A stretch of DNA of 64,000 nucleotides from Archilochus colubris. Taxonomy: Eukaryota; Chordata; Aves; Apodiformes; Trochilidae. The DNA is taken from contig CM041090.1 of the NCBI GenBank assembly GCA_023079485.1, forward strand, positions 5,578,519 to 5,642,518, written 5' to 3'. Numbering within the stretch: the stretch's first letter is position 1; every line of letters begins with the position of its first letter. The position numbers and the translations under genes were made by a program. This document shows positions 1 through 13,025 of this stretch, piece after piece. The notes under the pieces were generated by a model, which was given only the letters and a program-made list of their open reading frames with translations, was not told where the DNA came from and searched no databases.

Positions 1-1996
1 ACAGAATTGTTTGGCATTTCATGCCTGAAATGTGCACTTTGCATGAAATACCTATTTGCAGTTTGTATTATTTTGCTGTGGTCCTTTGTGCTGCTTCAGT
101 GCTCACAGGGCCTCTGGCCTCATTACACAGGTAGCAAAATTCCCAGTTTCTATATTTGTAAGAATTTTATTAAACTTGCAGATAGGATTAACCTGGTGGA
201 GTCTGGACTAGGGATCAAGATATTCTTGTGATATATGTCTGGAAATTGGCTGGGCAGAAATGTAGTTCAGATACTGAGTTGTTTGCACCTGAGCAGCTCC
301 ATTGCTTTGGTTGGGTAGCACAGTTCTTTTTTTGGTTATTACTCTGTGACAGAGATTGTGGACCAAACCAGTGTCCTCCAATGGCCTCAGACTCTTTATC
401 CATAACCATCATAGCACACTGGCTCTTCTACTTTGAAGGGGAATGTCCACAGCTTCCTCCTGGTCCTGGCATGACATCCAGTGTCTCCCCTAGATGCTGA
501 TACTCCCATACAGGAGCTTAACAAAAGCTCTTGAGAGTCACATCATCCTTAACCTTCTCAGATGCTTTCCTTCTAAAGCAGGGAACATTCATTCTGCATC
601 TTTCAAATCAATACCAAGGCAAGCAGGGTGATCTGCATACAAATCCACTTGCAAATTTACACCCTGTCTGACTGCCAACAGGATTAAAAATCATTCATGA
701 AACAACAGCTCCCTGTAATCACATCCAGACAGATTTCAATAATAACTCAGGCATAAAAAACTCTTTTGGTTTTGGAGGTATTAAAAAAAGTTCCCTCTCA
801 TTTTCTCCCTCTTCCTTGGGTAGTAACTTCCCATTTTCTTGAAAGCTTTCTGCTCTGTGTGTGCTTTATCATCCACTCTCCACAAAACCCATCTGCTTAC
901 TGAAATTTTTTTCCTATTAACCAAAAGAAAAGGTGATTATTTATACTCCAATCTGATAGCAGGCAGGATTTGAAAAAAAACCCTGAGACATCACCAGTTC
1001 ACCACAGATCTCAGTCGCTGGCTTGAATAAAAGTAATTGTTTGCAAATTGCCACTAAATTTTGATATACAATGAGCCTGGCAGCTGTAATTCTGCTCTTT
1101 ATGGACAGCTGTCTATTTCAGAAAAGCCATCAGGATCCTATTTACCATCTTATGGTCATTATTCACCCTTTAGTCAGCAAAGTGGTCATGCTTTTTAACC
1201 TGACAGATTTTATTTTTGCTTCAGATTATGATTTGTCCATCTAATTAAATATAGTGCTGTCTGTTATTACTTTGCTTTTTTTTTTCCAGCTTGACAGATC
1301 TATCCTGATACCATGCCATTTTCAGTTATTGTAGAAATGGCCAGAGCAATGAAAAGGGGTTTTTCTTGTAAATTGAAACAATACAAAAATGAAAAAAAGG
1401 GAAAGAAGAAAAAAAAAGCATACTTCATCCTGCAGTTCCTTTGGTCCAGGAGAGCTGAAACAGGATCAGGAGCTGTGAACAATTTTTGCTTCTCAGTGAC
1501 AGTGCTGTGAAAGACTGATGCCAGTGGGAGTTCTTGATTGCCTCATGGGGATGATCTGTCACCATTTGTCATGGGCAATTCCTACGTTCCCAGCTTTTGA
1601 AAGAGTAGCTACAGACTGCAGGTATAATGGGATAGATGAGTTTGGAGGGCAAAGCAAGGTTTTTTGGCAAGCATACTTAATAATCACTGCAGACTGCCTT
1701 GTATCTTTTCAGTCACTTAACTCCTTCAGTGCTCAGAGCACAGACATGAAACAAAGACCAAACTACCCCAAAATGCTACAATACAAAAAGCTGGTGTCTC
1801 TCTAGTAATTTTTGTCACAGTGCTGTCTTTTATACTGTCACTGTTATTAATTAAACATTCTGGAAAAGAATCACTGTTCATATTTTTTCTCTTTCCTCTC
1901 TTCATATTAGGAGGGCAAGAAACCAGCAGTCATGGGAGGAAGAGAGAAACTGAGATTCTGAGAGGAGGACTCAGGAGCTTCATCTGGACATCTGCA
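1..1996. other. Unique non-coding sequence
   Basis: AT-rich sequence without a recognisable gene or repeat family. Short open frames (up to about 95 codons) show no known domain. A polypyrimidine tract ending in TATTAG at about 1911 resembles a splice acceptor, but no matching donor follows before the CR1 element begins. Confidence 0.5.
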
Positions 1997-2600
1997 CAGT
2001 CACAGAACTGCCACAGTTGGAAAAGACCTCCAGGATTATTGTGTCTAGATGTCAACATCCCCCCGTGAATAATAATAATAAATAATAATAAAATATATAT
2101 ATATATATATCAATAACTGTATCACCCACTAAAGCATGTCCTGAAGTGCCTCATCTACACACTTTTTAGATACCTCCAGGGATGGTGACTCCAACACCTC
2201 TCTGGGCAGCCCATTCCAGTGCTTCTCAGTAAAGAATTTCTTCCTCAGGACTACTCTAAACCTCTCCTGGTGTAGATAGGTCTGGTCCTACCACTGTTCA
2301 CTGGAGAGAAGAGCCCAACATCCCCCTCCCTACAACCTCCTTGCAGGGAGCTGGAGAGGGCAATGAGCTCTCCCCTCAGCCTCCTCTTCTCCAAACTCAA
2401 CATTCCCACTTCCCTCATTCTCTCCTCACAGGACTTGTTGTCCAGACCCTTCCCCCCCTTGGTTCCCCTTCTCTGGACTCTCCCAGCTCCTCAATGTCCT
2501 TCTTGGAGTGAGGGGCCCAGAACTGAACCCTGAGCACAGGGACACCTGTATCACTGCCCATCTCCTGCTGGCCACATCACTCCTGAAGAAGAGGGGACAG
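1997..2600 (-). mobile_element. CR1 LINE fragment, 5'-truncated
   Basis: The left edge carries the usual reversed CR1 3' end (TCACAGAACTGCCACAGTTGG followed by an AAAGACCTCC-like block). To its right lies antisense ORF2 C-terminal sequence, recognisable from the blocks CTCTGGGCAGCCCATTCCAG, AAGAATTTCTTCCTCA and CCTCAGCCTCCTCTTCTCCA. CR1 is the dominant bird non-LTR retrotransposon and normally inserts with a truncated 5' end, as here. The copy is old: no ORF2 frame remains, and an AAT/AT microsatellite interrupts it near 2067-2110. The right boundary is approximate. Confidence 0.9.
2067..2110. repeat. (AAT)n/(AT)n microsatellite inside CR1
   Basis: AATAATAATAATAAATAATAA passes into about ten AT dinucleotides. 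It sits within the CR1 3' end, so it expanded after that element inserted. Confidence 0.85.
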
Positions 2601-5600
2601 CACTGCCACTTGGTTTCCCATGTTCAAACAGTAAAATTGTCCTCAGCACTCATCATCCATAATCATAAAAAGAGCAATCCCTCTGTTTCCTGAGTGTTTT
2701 ATGGAGTGTGTCTTCTAAATATCCAATATGAGGCCATCAAATGAACATGAAAGCAGCTGCAGAGGGGATGCTTCTCCATGGCATGGCAAGGAGCAGACAA
2801 GACATTGCTGCCTGCTGGTGAGGAGGAAGAGTTTCTTAGCAGTGCCATGACTTCCAGTACCATTATTTGGTAATGCCATCATTTATTTTTGCTGTTACAG
2901 CAGTGAGTAGTTGTAGGAGAGCTGTAGGAAAAGAGTTGTTGCTAGAGGTCCTGCAGGGATGGGCTCTGAAGAGGGAACACAGTCATTGCTGTATGGTGCT
3001 GCTGGGAAGGAGGACTCCATCCAGTATCATTACCTCTAAATATCCTCCAATCCCACTGATGGCATCAGGAACCAACCCCATTTCCTGGGGCCAGGGAAAA
3101 GGCATTGGGAAGGAAGCAGCTGGAATGTGGCTGTTGCTGCTCTTAACGTTCTGCTGCTTTCACCCCCAGCCTACTCAGCTCATGCCTTATGGCCTCGGGC
3201 TCATCAGTCCCTGTATGGCAGCTCCACAGCTATCCCAGGGAACTGGAAGCAGTTAGGAACAGCATGGGCTTGGCAGACAGTAGCTGTAGCCACATAGAAC
3301 TGCTGAAGAAAACTTTCATGCTAAAATGAATCTGGCCCAAAAGCCCAGGTCAGGAAATAAGACCTTACACTTGCTATGTCTGAGACCCACTGGGACCTGG
3401 GTTGTATAAGTCATGGAAGAGTTTCAGTGCAGTTTGGCAGGAACATGAAAGAGATAAATCAGACAATACTAAGTGAAGTGCTCAATTCCTCTATCTGAAG
3501 GAATAATAGTATGGCTTCTAGGTTAAAATGTCCTGCAAGCTCTTTAAGTCTCTTGGTTTATACAACAACCTCTTAAATCAACCCATGGTGTTGAAATCAA
3601 AATAGAAAGCACAGAGGTCTGGTTAAATATATGGGCCTAGAACTTGCCTGTTCAGAAAATACCCTCATCACAGGCAAACAAAACAATCCTGTTAATAAAA
3701 ACATATTACCTCATTTTGATTTTCCAACTCCAGCTAATCATTCAAAAGGACTCCTTATGCATGGAGATGACTGAAATGTAGACTGAAAAGCCCCTTCAAG
3801 AGAACTGAATCCATTTTATTTACACCAAGCAACTACTTTTTATGTCTGCAACACATGCTCTTTATATATTCAAAATACACAAAGCAGGCTGGGTCTCGTG
3901 ACCAAGCTATATTTGCTTAATGTATGTTTTTCTCATGAAAAAGAGCTGTGACTGTGAGAATGTTAAAGGCAAAATGAAACTCAGTGCTGATAGTGCTGTC
4001 AGTCATGCACTAAGACCACTTAACCTGGTGATGTGGGACAGATCATGAGCAGGGACTTGTGTTTCTACACTGGTGTTGTTTGAAGATACTGAAGAAAAGA
4101 GAGAAAATGCAGAAATGTGAAGTGCTTTGTGCAGTGGAGGTCAGTGGATTTACATGGTCACAGCTCTGGCCTTTAATTGAGATCAGCTTTTACTGGTAGA
4201 GCTGGAGGCAGCACTGGTGGGATGGTGAAGATGACAGCTGTGAAATGCTGTAAAATCTGCCCTGCAAGCTTTGTCTCCACTAATAAATCCCAACACACTT
4301 CTTCAACACCAAGGGCATGGAACCTCTGTTGCTAGAACAGCACCTGGCATTTGGCCCACACCAAGCTGCTCATTCCCAAATGATTCCTGGGCTTTACTTT
4401 GTTCTCTTTGCTTTATTCTTTGCATGCAGCACCCTGTTTTGCAAGCTAGCAGGATAAACTAGCACAGGCATGGGACATTCTTTGCCAGCTGGCATCACTA
4501 CCTGGGAACATTCCTGCGCACCTTGCATTTACTCTCATAGGTGTAGACACTGTGTGGTAATGAGGGGCTGAAGCCCTCTTGGTCCCTTGGCAGTTCTGTA
4601 CCTGTTTAGAGCAAGCACTCTTTGTCATAGAAGAGAAAATGTAGAGAAAGTAAGGCTTGGGAATGAAATTATTCCTAACGTATTCAGCTTGCACTGCTTA
4701 ATAAACTCAGATTTGGGCTATCTGTTTTGGTGCTCATTTTCTGGCCAGAAAGATGTAAACAATCAAATCCAGCTTCTTTGGGAACACGTGTCATAAGGCA
4801 TTTAGGAAGTAACTGGACAAATGCCAAGAGGTATCTATAAGACTCTGGCAGATGTGCTGAACAGCAAATATCACACTCCTGCCTCATATTCCCTTGAGTC
4901 ACCATGGAACTGGGCTGTGAAATTGTGTGCCAGCATTAAAAACTTTGCCCCTTCCCACAGCTACAGCTAGGCAGAGGGAGGAGGGAACTGCAGCCTCCAT
5001 GTTCTCTCAAGATGGGACTACAGCTGAGCTCTAAAATTCCTGAGAAGGTGGCCCAAACCTGGCAGCCACAAGGCTGGTCCTTGGTATTGGGAGCTTTCTC
5101 TCAATTCAGAGAGATACAGGAATAGGGGGTGTAGCAGGAAGGAAATATTAAGCTGATAGACACACAGCTCTTCCAGGAGGCTGGATGGAGTTTGTCAGAG
5201 GTGAGATTTGGTCTGCAGGTCACCATCTAGCTTAGAAGGTCCTGAGGGCTGCTCCAACTTGCACTCCCCAAAAGCCAAGTCCAGTTGAGTGTTGTTTAGG
5301 GATATCTCCCACCAGCACTGTGCCACAGGGATCCCAAATCCCCACTGTTTCAGCTTGAGGAGATTCCAGTCAAGACCACCCTCTGGTATATGGCAGTGAG
5401 GCACCAATCTGGTCAGACCATAACTTCATCCCCTTCCCTATTACCACAGAAACTCTGGGATGAATAGGAAATGCTGTCCTCTGTGCAATACAAAAGGCTG
5501 TAACATCTGCACTTATAAAAGCAGGATTTGCTAAATTATTCCAAAATTTTTCTTCTCTGTCTCAGGCCATAACACAACTGTAGGCTAATTGCAGGTTAAG

Positions 5601-7794
5601 AGGGTTGCAGCTCCCAGATACAACCAGTAAAGAAAAATCAAGTCCTATATCAGGTAATGTATAAAGGGATTTTCCCTTTTCACTGACCACAGGAGAAATC
5701 TCCAGCTATCCAGGCTTTTAATTCCCTGACAATTTAAAATGAGGGAAGTTGAAATCCCTGCCTAATCATTTCCTCTTCCTTCTTGTTCCAGCTGTGATGC
5801 TCATCTGACCCTGTGGTGAATCTGTTCAAATAGTGAAACTCTCCTTACAAGGGGAAAAACTGAGCAGCTTTCAATTAGTTCAGGTCCCTGAACTGGCTCA
5901 TTCTGTGATATGAGCTGAAATTTAGTCTGGTTCAAGGCGTGGAATAAGAGTGGTTGTCTGGGGAAAGGAACACAGAGCTGGAAATAAGGGCAGGATTATG
6001 GCAGTGCTAGTGTTTATCTGCTTTTTGTAAGAAGCATCTAGATTTAGCTAGGAAATGGAGATTATATACTGTAATTGGAAGGAAAAGATGCAAAGGAGAT
6101 TCAGGAGCTGTAGATCTCTACAGAATTTCAGGCCAGGTTTTTGAGCTTGGCTGAGGTTCATAAAGACAAACTTATTCAGTGATATTTGGTAACCTCTGTA
6201 CCCAGTTACATCTGCACAAAGCAAACACAGAGTGAGTTAAAAATATTGTCATATCAGGATGGGAGCTGTTTAATTTAATTAAATTAAATTTAAGTTAATT
6301 TAATTAATTTCCTCAGTACTATAGGATAGTTTTCTATTGCATACTCCACAGTATTATGTTCAATTGTTAATTTTTAACAATCTATCTTTTTGAGTGTCTT
6401 CTTTTTGTATGAAAAGTATTCCACAGCTCCAAACCACTGCTGATGGAAACCACTCTTTGGATGATCCTTGATTTGCTTTAATTTATTCTTAATTTCACTA
6501 TTTGCTGCATTATCAAAAGTGACAGGCATATTGATGGGAGAGACTGAACTTTTAGCAAGCTTTTGTCCTATCTAATGCTAGCATGCAAACCTAGCTAATT
6601 AATAAATGAAAGGAAACCACAGATTGAGGTTTGCCAACAGAGTCTTGCTTGGTTAGCAGTTCTCAGGAGCCAACAAGCTTTGCAGTTGGAAAGGTGTGTA
6701 AATCTCTCCAAGAATACCTGTCTTAGTAACATCAGCTGTGCCTTAAATCCAGGTTGCCTCAGGCTTCCATGGGCCAGCAGGCTGGGAAGGAGGCAAAACC
6801 TCAGCCTGGAGGCTTCAACTCCAACCCAGATAACCAAGTGGAGTCACCTGGCACTGTGAACTGAAACAAGTAGACATCAGACAGAAATGCTGCACGTGAC
6901 TTCTGGATGAGAGGAAGAGGCTAAAAATGTGTACCTGGAAACTATCCCCACGGCCAAGGAGAGCTGATGGGCTGCAAGTTCTGTGTCTGTGAAGTATTTC
7001 TTTGGCTAGTTCATCAGCTTCAACTCAGCAGATAATTTAAAACTTCCTGTATTTGCAAGAATAAGAAGCAGCATGTCCATTATCTCACTAAATTATGTTT
7101 TTACTGGATCAATTTCAATTAAGCCCATTTTCTGCAAGCCCATTCCATTTTGCAAGATAATGCTCCTTGGTGCATATGTTACAGAATGTGCAAGAGGAAA
7201 GAGAACCAGCACTTTCAAACCTCATCCCATCAAAAGTTTGAGTAATTTATAGTAATGGCTCACACTGCCACAGTGCCTTTCATCACAAAGGGCACTGGAG
7301 CCATGGAACTGTGAGAAACTGTGAGAGAAATTGTCATCACCTTGCCCCAAAATGCAGACACTTCTGAGGAAGAACACTGGAGCTGTCAAGCAGCAAAAGG
7401 AATGATGGCAAAGCCCATGAAGAATGCCTTCTGCCATGGAAAGCAGGAATTAATGGATCCCAAATGCAGCATCCCATCATCAGACCTATTTAGAACACCA
7501 TTAACAGCATCTGCACATCTGTGGGAAAAGTTTAATTGGGACTTCATGATCACAGAATATTAGGGGGGTTTTCTTGATTTCACTTTCAAATTGGAAAATG
7601 ACAAACCTGGCAGCATATTGCCTCAAACCAAGTGCTGAAGGCTTCTTATTAAATTGTAGTGAAAATTACTGTTATTTACTACTGCAGAACTACAGCATGC
7701 AAACTCCTTAAATTTCACTGGAATTCTGCATGCAACTGCTATGTTGTTTGTGACAGCTGACAAAGCCATAGACTCAGGCAGCATAACCTTAATA
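2601..7794. other. Unique non-coding sequence
   Basis: No gene or young repeat recognised in 5 kb. The only strong low-complexity feature is an A/T-only stretch at 6269-6310 built from TTTAATTAAATT-type words, partly self-complementary. Open frames here are short, up to 129 codons at 2867-3256; that one ends in an ordinary stop and has no recognisable domain. Confidence 0.5.
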
Positions 7795-8012
7795 CTGCTT
7801 GGCACTTTACATCTTTTAAAGGACTATGGAAATGTTAATTAATTTCCACAACAGCCTAAGGAGTAAATATTTTCATACTGATTTTACAGATGAAGGGGAT
7901 GAAATATAAAAATGTGTGGACATGACTTCTCCAAGGCAATCTACAAAATAAGTGTCAGATGTGGGGTTAGAACTCAAAAGATTCATCAGGCCTTTAAGCA
8001 ACAAAGCCTGGG
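7795..8012 (-). mobile_element. MIR-like SINE relic
   Basis: On the plus strand the segment matches the reversed MIR core in order. A GCACTTTACATC block is followed by TTAATTAATTTCCACAACAGCC, then GATTTTACAGATGAAGG, then ACTTCTCCAAGGCAATCTACA, then GTCAGATGTGGGGTTAGAACTC. These correspond to MIR motifs known in other amniotes as ATTTTACAGATGAGGAAA, CTTGCCCAAGGTCAC and GCAGAGC...GGATTCGAACCC. Divergence is high, as expected for a family active before birds and mammals split. The call was made by eye; a profile search would settle it. Confidence 0.65.
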
Positions 8013-10834
8013 GCAGCCACTCATTTATTTACAAAAAGCAGCTTAACCCATTTTCAGATTCTTTTTAATGTTATTTTACATTGTGCATTGATTATTTACA
8101 GTAACAGCTGATGCTGAGGACTTGCATTATCCTGTCTTTACAATTGAATTCTTTATACTTCAGCCTCAACTTCAAGATCTAATTCCACAAAATTCTGTGC
8201 ACTCTGATCCAGAGATCAAGTAGGTGAAAAGATGTCAAGGATAGATCAGGATAGATCAGGGAAGCCTGTGTCAGAATGGGTGTGTAAAATTTTCTTTCTT
8301 TCCACTGTTTGGTTGGATCTTTTCTTAATGAGGTTTCATTTTTATTAAAGCTGATCACATCCTTTCAACCTGCTGTTTTGCTTTTAGTTTACTCTTTGCT
8401 TATTAACAACACAAACAATATTTCCAGATACATTATTGGGGTTTTTTTATTCTCCAAAACCTCCTGTTCCCAAGAGCTTCAGAATCTTTTGGAAAGCTTT
8501 TCAGCACACAAAACCAAAGGCTGAGGAATGCAGATGGCAAGAGCTTGCTCAGCAGCTCAACTCACTAGCCAAAATGCAAATTATTTGGTCAGATAACAAA
8601 ATCCTTCTTATTCACCTAACCTGTAGATTTGTGTTAAATACAAGGAGTAGAAAAGAGATGAGAGACAGATGATACCTTCCTGCACATCATGCTTAGGTTC
8701 TGATGGAATTAAGTGCATTTGCCTGGGAGAGTCAAAGAGCAAATCCCAAAGCTGAGATCTCTTCTTCCTCTGCTTGACCTTCTGCTTTCTTAATCATCTG
8801 AGGCCTGGCATAGCAGAACTAAAAGGGGATGTTTGCCTCGTGCTACCCAGCAGCACCACACTGCACATATCTGAATGCCTGGGAGAGCACAATTTATAAG
8901 ATAAAAAAGAAAATTAAAATATAATTTCATATAACTTTCAAACAAACAAACAAACAACTTCCAAAACAAACCATATCCTTCCTCAGTCAGTGTCCCAGTT
9001 TTGCCAAGCCTTAAGTCCCTGAGTACACCTGAGAGCCAGAAGAGCAGAATTCTCCAGACTGCACTAATCCCATGGAAAATCAACCTGCTTCCTTTTCTCT
9101 TATTTAGAAAAGAAGGACGTTGGCAGCATCCTGGAGAACATTTACCCAAGTCTTTGCCTGAGCTGTAGAAGCCATTTCCAGCTCACAAGAATTCATTTTA
9201 ATCAGTATCTGAAGTTAAAGCCAACTGAACTGGAAGCTGTAAAATACTGTATCTTCCTGTGGAAGAGAAAGAAAGAATTTCTATAAAATCCTTGGAATGA
9301 ATTCTGACAGGAATCTGATTAGGATTCCCACTCCACATTTTCCAGGACTCTGTCTCCATTTTACATCTGTTACAGCTACAAGCACAGCAATGTGCTCTTT
9401 GCACTAATGTGTGGCAAAGCTCCGTGCTACATCATTTGATTTGTTGTCATGGGTTTTGTGAAGCTGGCTAAGATGTTAACATGCAACGAGACTTCAAAGG
9501 GCTCTCAAGTGGAAAAAGGAGAAAGAAGTGAGAACACACTAAAAGGGCATCAAGAAAACCTTGTGCCAGTGCTTGGGCTGATCCTTTTAAAAGCTGTGGA
9601 GTTCTTGAGCCCAAATCTAGTTGAGCAAGGAGGCAGAAATCATCTTCCAAAACCCACAGAGCCCATAGTAAGACTTATGAGTGATGGGACTGATTTTAGA
9701 TTCTAATTTTTTAGAATTTATTCCAGCTGGTCAGCAGCTCCATAGCACATAATCCAAGCCAACCTAAATAAGCAAAGTCTTGTCTCCCTCTCAAAGCACA
9801 GATGTCCATTTTTCCTTAAGCCTCACTGAAAGTGACCACAAGGGCAGCATTAAAATTTTTTTCCTTTTCTCATCTGTTAAAGAGGGTGTCTCAAAGTCCA
9901 CACTGTTAGCTTTATGAAAGAAGGAAACCAAGGTCTTCATCACTTAAGGCTCCTCTGTTAACAAACACAAAGCTGATAATGCTCTGATGTCCTCTACAGG
10001 TGCTCTCTCTGAAACATAAAAGATCTCCCCCTGGAAGTGTCTGTTCAATACCTTACTGTTTCCTGCCCTCTGCTCTGGTGTGGTTATGCACTCTCTGCTG
10101 CAAGAAAAAGCTGTCATTCTTCACCTTTGAGGAGCCTACTCTTCCTGTCAAGATCCTGTAATGAACCCTGGGAATCCACAGGATGAAAGGCAGTACAAAT
10201 ACACATCAGCCTGACTACAGAGAACTGGCTGTTAAAGCAATAGGTTTTGGGTGCTTGAGGATTTTATACTTAATTAAATTAATCCTTCAGAACTTGAAAC
10301 AGGGCTTTTCTCGTTGTTTGTTTTGTTCTGTGTTGTTTCTTTTTTTTTCTTTTTTTTTTTTTTCCTAAAGGTTTGCTGTGAAGAAAGTTTGCTTAGAGCA
10401 TTAGTCACTGCTGTCAGCTTCTGTCAGCTTTGTTCCCCTGTGACAGGATCTGAAGGTCTGTGTGCAGTGTCATAGCCATCTCTGTCCTAAATATGCATCA
10501 GTTGGTACCTGAAAGGCTGTGGATGAGAAAGTGCTGTCATCCTCTGGGTAACTGGAACAAGGGAGGAGGACACTGTGCACACTGATTTGGCAGAGGATTA
10601 ACCCCTTTCCTCTTCTGTAAAGTTGTAATGGGCTCCTTCATTACTCACAGAGCTCTGTGACACTCCACAGGTTAGGGAATGAGGCTTCTGATGCATTCCA
10701 GGAGGTGGCCTGATAAAAGGCTTGGGAAAATGGGATAGGAGACAGACAGGAGTGGTGGAGGAAGAGGAGGGCTAACTTAGATAATGATAATTAATACTGA
10801 TGTATATTGGGATGACAATTAACTGCTTTTAACC
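8013..10834. other. Unique non-coding sequence with a T-tract
   Basis: No gene recognised. A pyrimidine run of about 25 bases, nearly all T, lies at 10338-10363. A weak MIR-like stretch around 10590-10640 (CCTCTTCTGTAAAGTTGTAATGGG) was judged too short to call. Confidence 0.45.
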
Positions 10835-10915
10835 AAGTGTTTTAGAGCTTCTGGATTGCTATAAAAACATTAATTAAGCCCCACAATTACCATTCTGAGG
10901 TAGGAAAATGCCCAT
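10835..10915 (-). mobile_element. Short MIR-like SINE relic
   Basis: Plus-strand sequence AGTGTTTTAGAGCTTCTGGA, then ATTAATTAAGCCCCACAATTACC, then ATTCTGAGGTAGGAAAATGCCC follows the reversed MIR 3' half (AGCGCTTTACA, TTAATCCTCACAACAACCC, ATGAGGTAGG). Only about 80 bp is recognisable, so the call is less secure than that at 7.8 kb. Confidence 0.5.
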
Positions 10916-11171
10916 CAGCACACTGTGAGTCGCCCAAGAAATCCCCACAAGCAAAAAACAAAAACCAAACCCCAAACCTCCCAAACCTCCCAAACCTCCC
11001 TGGTTTCTGTCGTGTATGCATATTGTAAAAACAAGGCTGTGCAAAAGGAATTCAATTCCAACCTCTAAGTCTTCCCCATGCTGTAAATGGCTGATGCTTG
11101 AGGGGCTGGCAGGCAGCACAGAATGGAGCCCAGGCCCCACCTGAGCTGATGCTGGCTGGGATAGTCTATTC

Positions 11172-11247
11172 TGGACATGTTCTCCATCCCTGGACATGTT
11201 CTCCTTCCCTGGACATGTTCTCCATCCCTGGATATGTTCTCCATCCC
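11172..11247. repeat. 19-bp tandem repeat, 4 copies
   Basis: Four contiguous 19-bp units of TGGACATGTTCTCCATCCC; units 2 and 4 each differ from the consensus by one base. The array accounts for the repetitive open frames on both strands here, which therefore should not be read as a protein. Confidence 0.95.
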
Positions 11248-11831
11248 AGCACAGGCATGCCCACATCCCATGCGCATGGAATTGCCCACACCCCACTGCA
11301 CCAGCCTCCCTGTATCAAAGGGCTGACCTGTTTCCCTCTGCTTAAATTTTATTCAGAGACTCTACTGCTCATCAGCAGCTTCACAGGAGCAGTCAGAGCC
11401 CTAAAACTTTGCATATTTCCACTTAATTACTGATAACAGACAGATGCCACTTTCTAACACTCTCCTTCCCAGCCCTCAATCCCTACAGCTGCTCAAACCC
11501 AGAACATAAATTAATTGGTGACATGGCCAGTAAGTGGAAAAATTATTAGGGATGAAAGTAAAGACCTAAATCTTTTTTCTGATTTTTTTTTTTTGTTATC
11601 TCTGCTACATTGCAGTCTGTACCTCCCATTTAGCAAGAGAGTAACTCCTCTTATCCCTGCTCTAAAGCAACAAGTAAATGTAGACAGCAGGAAGTACCAT
11701 GACATATTGTGTCTGTGTGTAATTCACATGCCAAAGTAGTGACCTATAACAAAGTCATTCAAATGTAGGAAGGGATCAGCTCCTGATGCCCTTTCTCTAG
11801 ATAGACTGATTACCATTGGTTTCTTTTTCAG

Positions 11832-11987
11832 GTGCCAAGCTTCCCCATTGACCAGGAGCTGGAGCAACACAGCAGTAAAAAAGGGAAAAGCATACACTGG
11901 AGAGAGCAGACAACAAGATGTTCAGAACTAAGAGCCCTTGAAGAGCTCATTACCACACAGGACAGATTCTGGATTCCACCATCCTAA
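11832..11987 (+). other. Speculative 3'-terminal exon-like segment
   Basis: TTGGTTTCTTTTTCAG immediately precedes position 11832, a good acceptor sequence. From there one frame stays open for 51 codons (first residues VPSFPIDQELEQ) before TAA at 11985-11987. No ATG or homologue is recognised, and an open run of this length can arise by chance. Listed only so that it can be checked against transcripts. Confidence 0.15.
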
Positions 11988-12835
11988 CTTTGTTTCAGCT
12001 CACTGACAAAAGAGAAAAGATGCTGCTGGCATCTTGTGCAGCAGTGCAGCAGCAGCTCTCCAGCAGTTGTTCACCTGTCTGATTTAAGGGACACTTTGGT
12101 GACAGGGCAGAGCCTCAAGCAGAAAGAGTTCTGATGCTGTCTGCTGTTGGCACTTAGGCAATAATGAGTCAGCAAATAAAGGTCCAGCAGATGGTGCTCA
12201 AGACTGTGCAGCAAAATCCTGGGTTTTGTGAGATGCATCATCTCCTACCCTTCAAATGGTTTTCCCTGCACAGCTCTTCCCCAGGAAAGGCCATTCCCAT
12301 AGGAATTGGAACAGGACTGCTCACAGCTCCCAGGCTTTAGCCATAGCTCAAGAGTGTTCCTAACTTTGACAGGGTCAGGGTGATCTGACTAAAATTAATA
12401 AACAATTGTTGCTTTCGAGTGCTGTTTTCCAAATAGAGCTGGAATATAGAAGAAGAGCTCAGTGCTTTTGAATTCTAATAGCTTGAGTTTTCTGAGGAGG
12501 CCCTAAGGTTTCCACTGATAATAGTTCACAGCCATTTTCTTTGTCTCTGCTTTTCTGCTCTTCTGGATTTCTCCCTGCCCACTCCAAACATATTTTTAGA
12601 AGCACTAAGACAACCTTTTTTCCTTACTCACCATGGCAACTGGTGGCTGCAGAACATGTGCCTTTACAGCTTTCTTTTCAAAACATGGTAAGGCTGACTA
12701 GAAGTGTAGAAGTCTGGGGCTCTGAGAGCACGATGACTTCTGCATTGCGCTCTGATGGCTTCAGCCTTGGCCAAGGTTGAAAATTTGTCTCCTTTAATGG
12801 AGAAAATATTCTTTTCCATCTTTGAGTAATAAAGA

Positions 12836-13025
12836 AATCTGGGTTCAGTTGGTTTTGCCTCAAACTTCCTGGGTGACCTTGACCAAGTTGTTTAATCTAC
12901 TGTCCCTTCATCCCTATTTGTAATGGGAGACACTTCCCCACCTTTCAGGTTGCTGGAGAGCTCAGATTTCTCAATAGATGTGAAGCTTTCTGCACTTACA
13001 ATGATAACAGCACTGAAAATGTCAC
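12836..13025 (+). mobile_element. MIR-like SINE relic
   Basis: Sense-orientation match to the MIR order: TCTGGGTTCAG, then CTGGGTGACCTTGACCAAGT, then TTTAATCTACTGTCCCTTCATCCC, then TGTAATGGGAGACACTTCCCC, then a GGTTGCTGGAGAGCTCAGA block and a decayed tail. The CTGTGTGACCTTGGGCAAGT / CTGTAAAATGGGGATAA framework of MIR is clear despite many changes. Confidence 0.65.

Noticed and set aside
10590..10640. Additional MIR fragment
   Set aside because: Only about 35 bases resemble the MIR core; too short and diverged to separate from chance.
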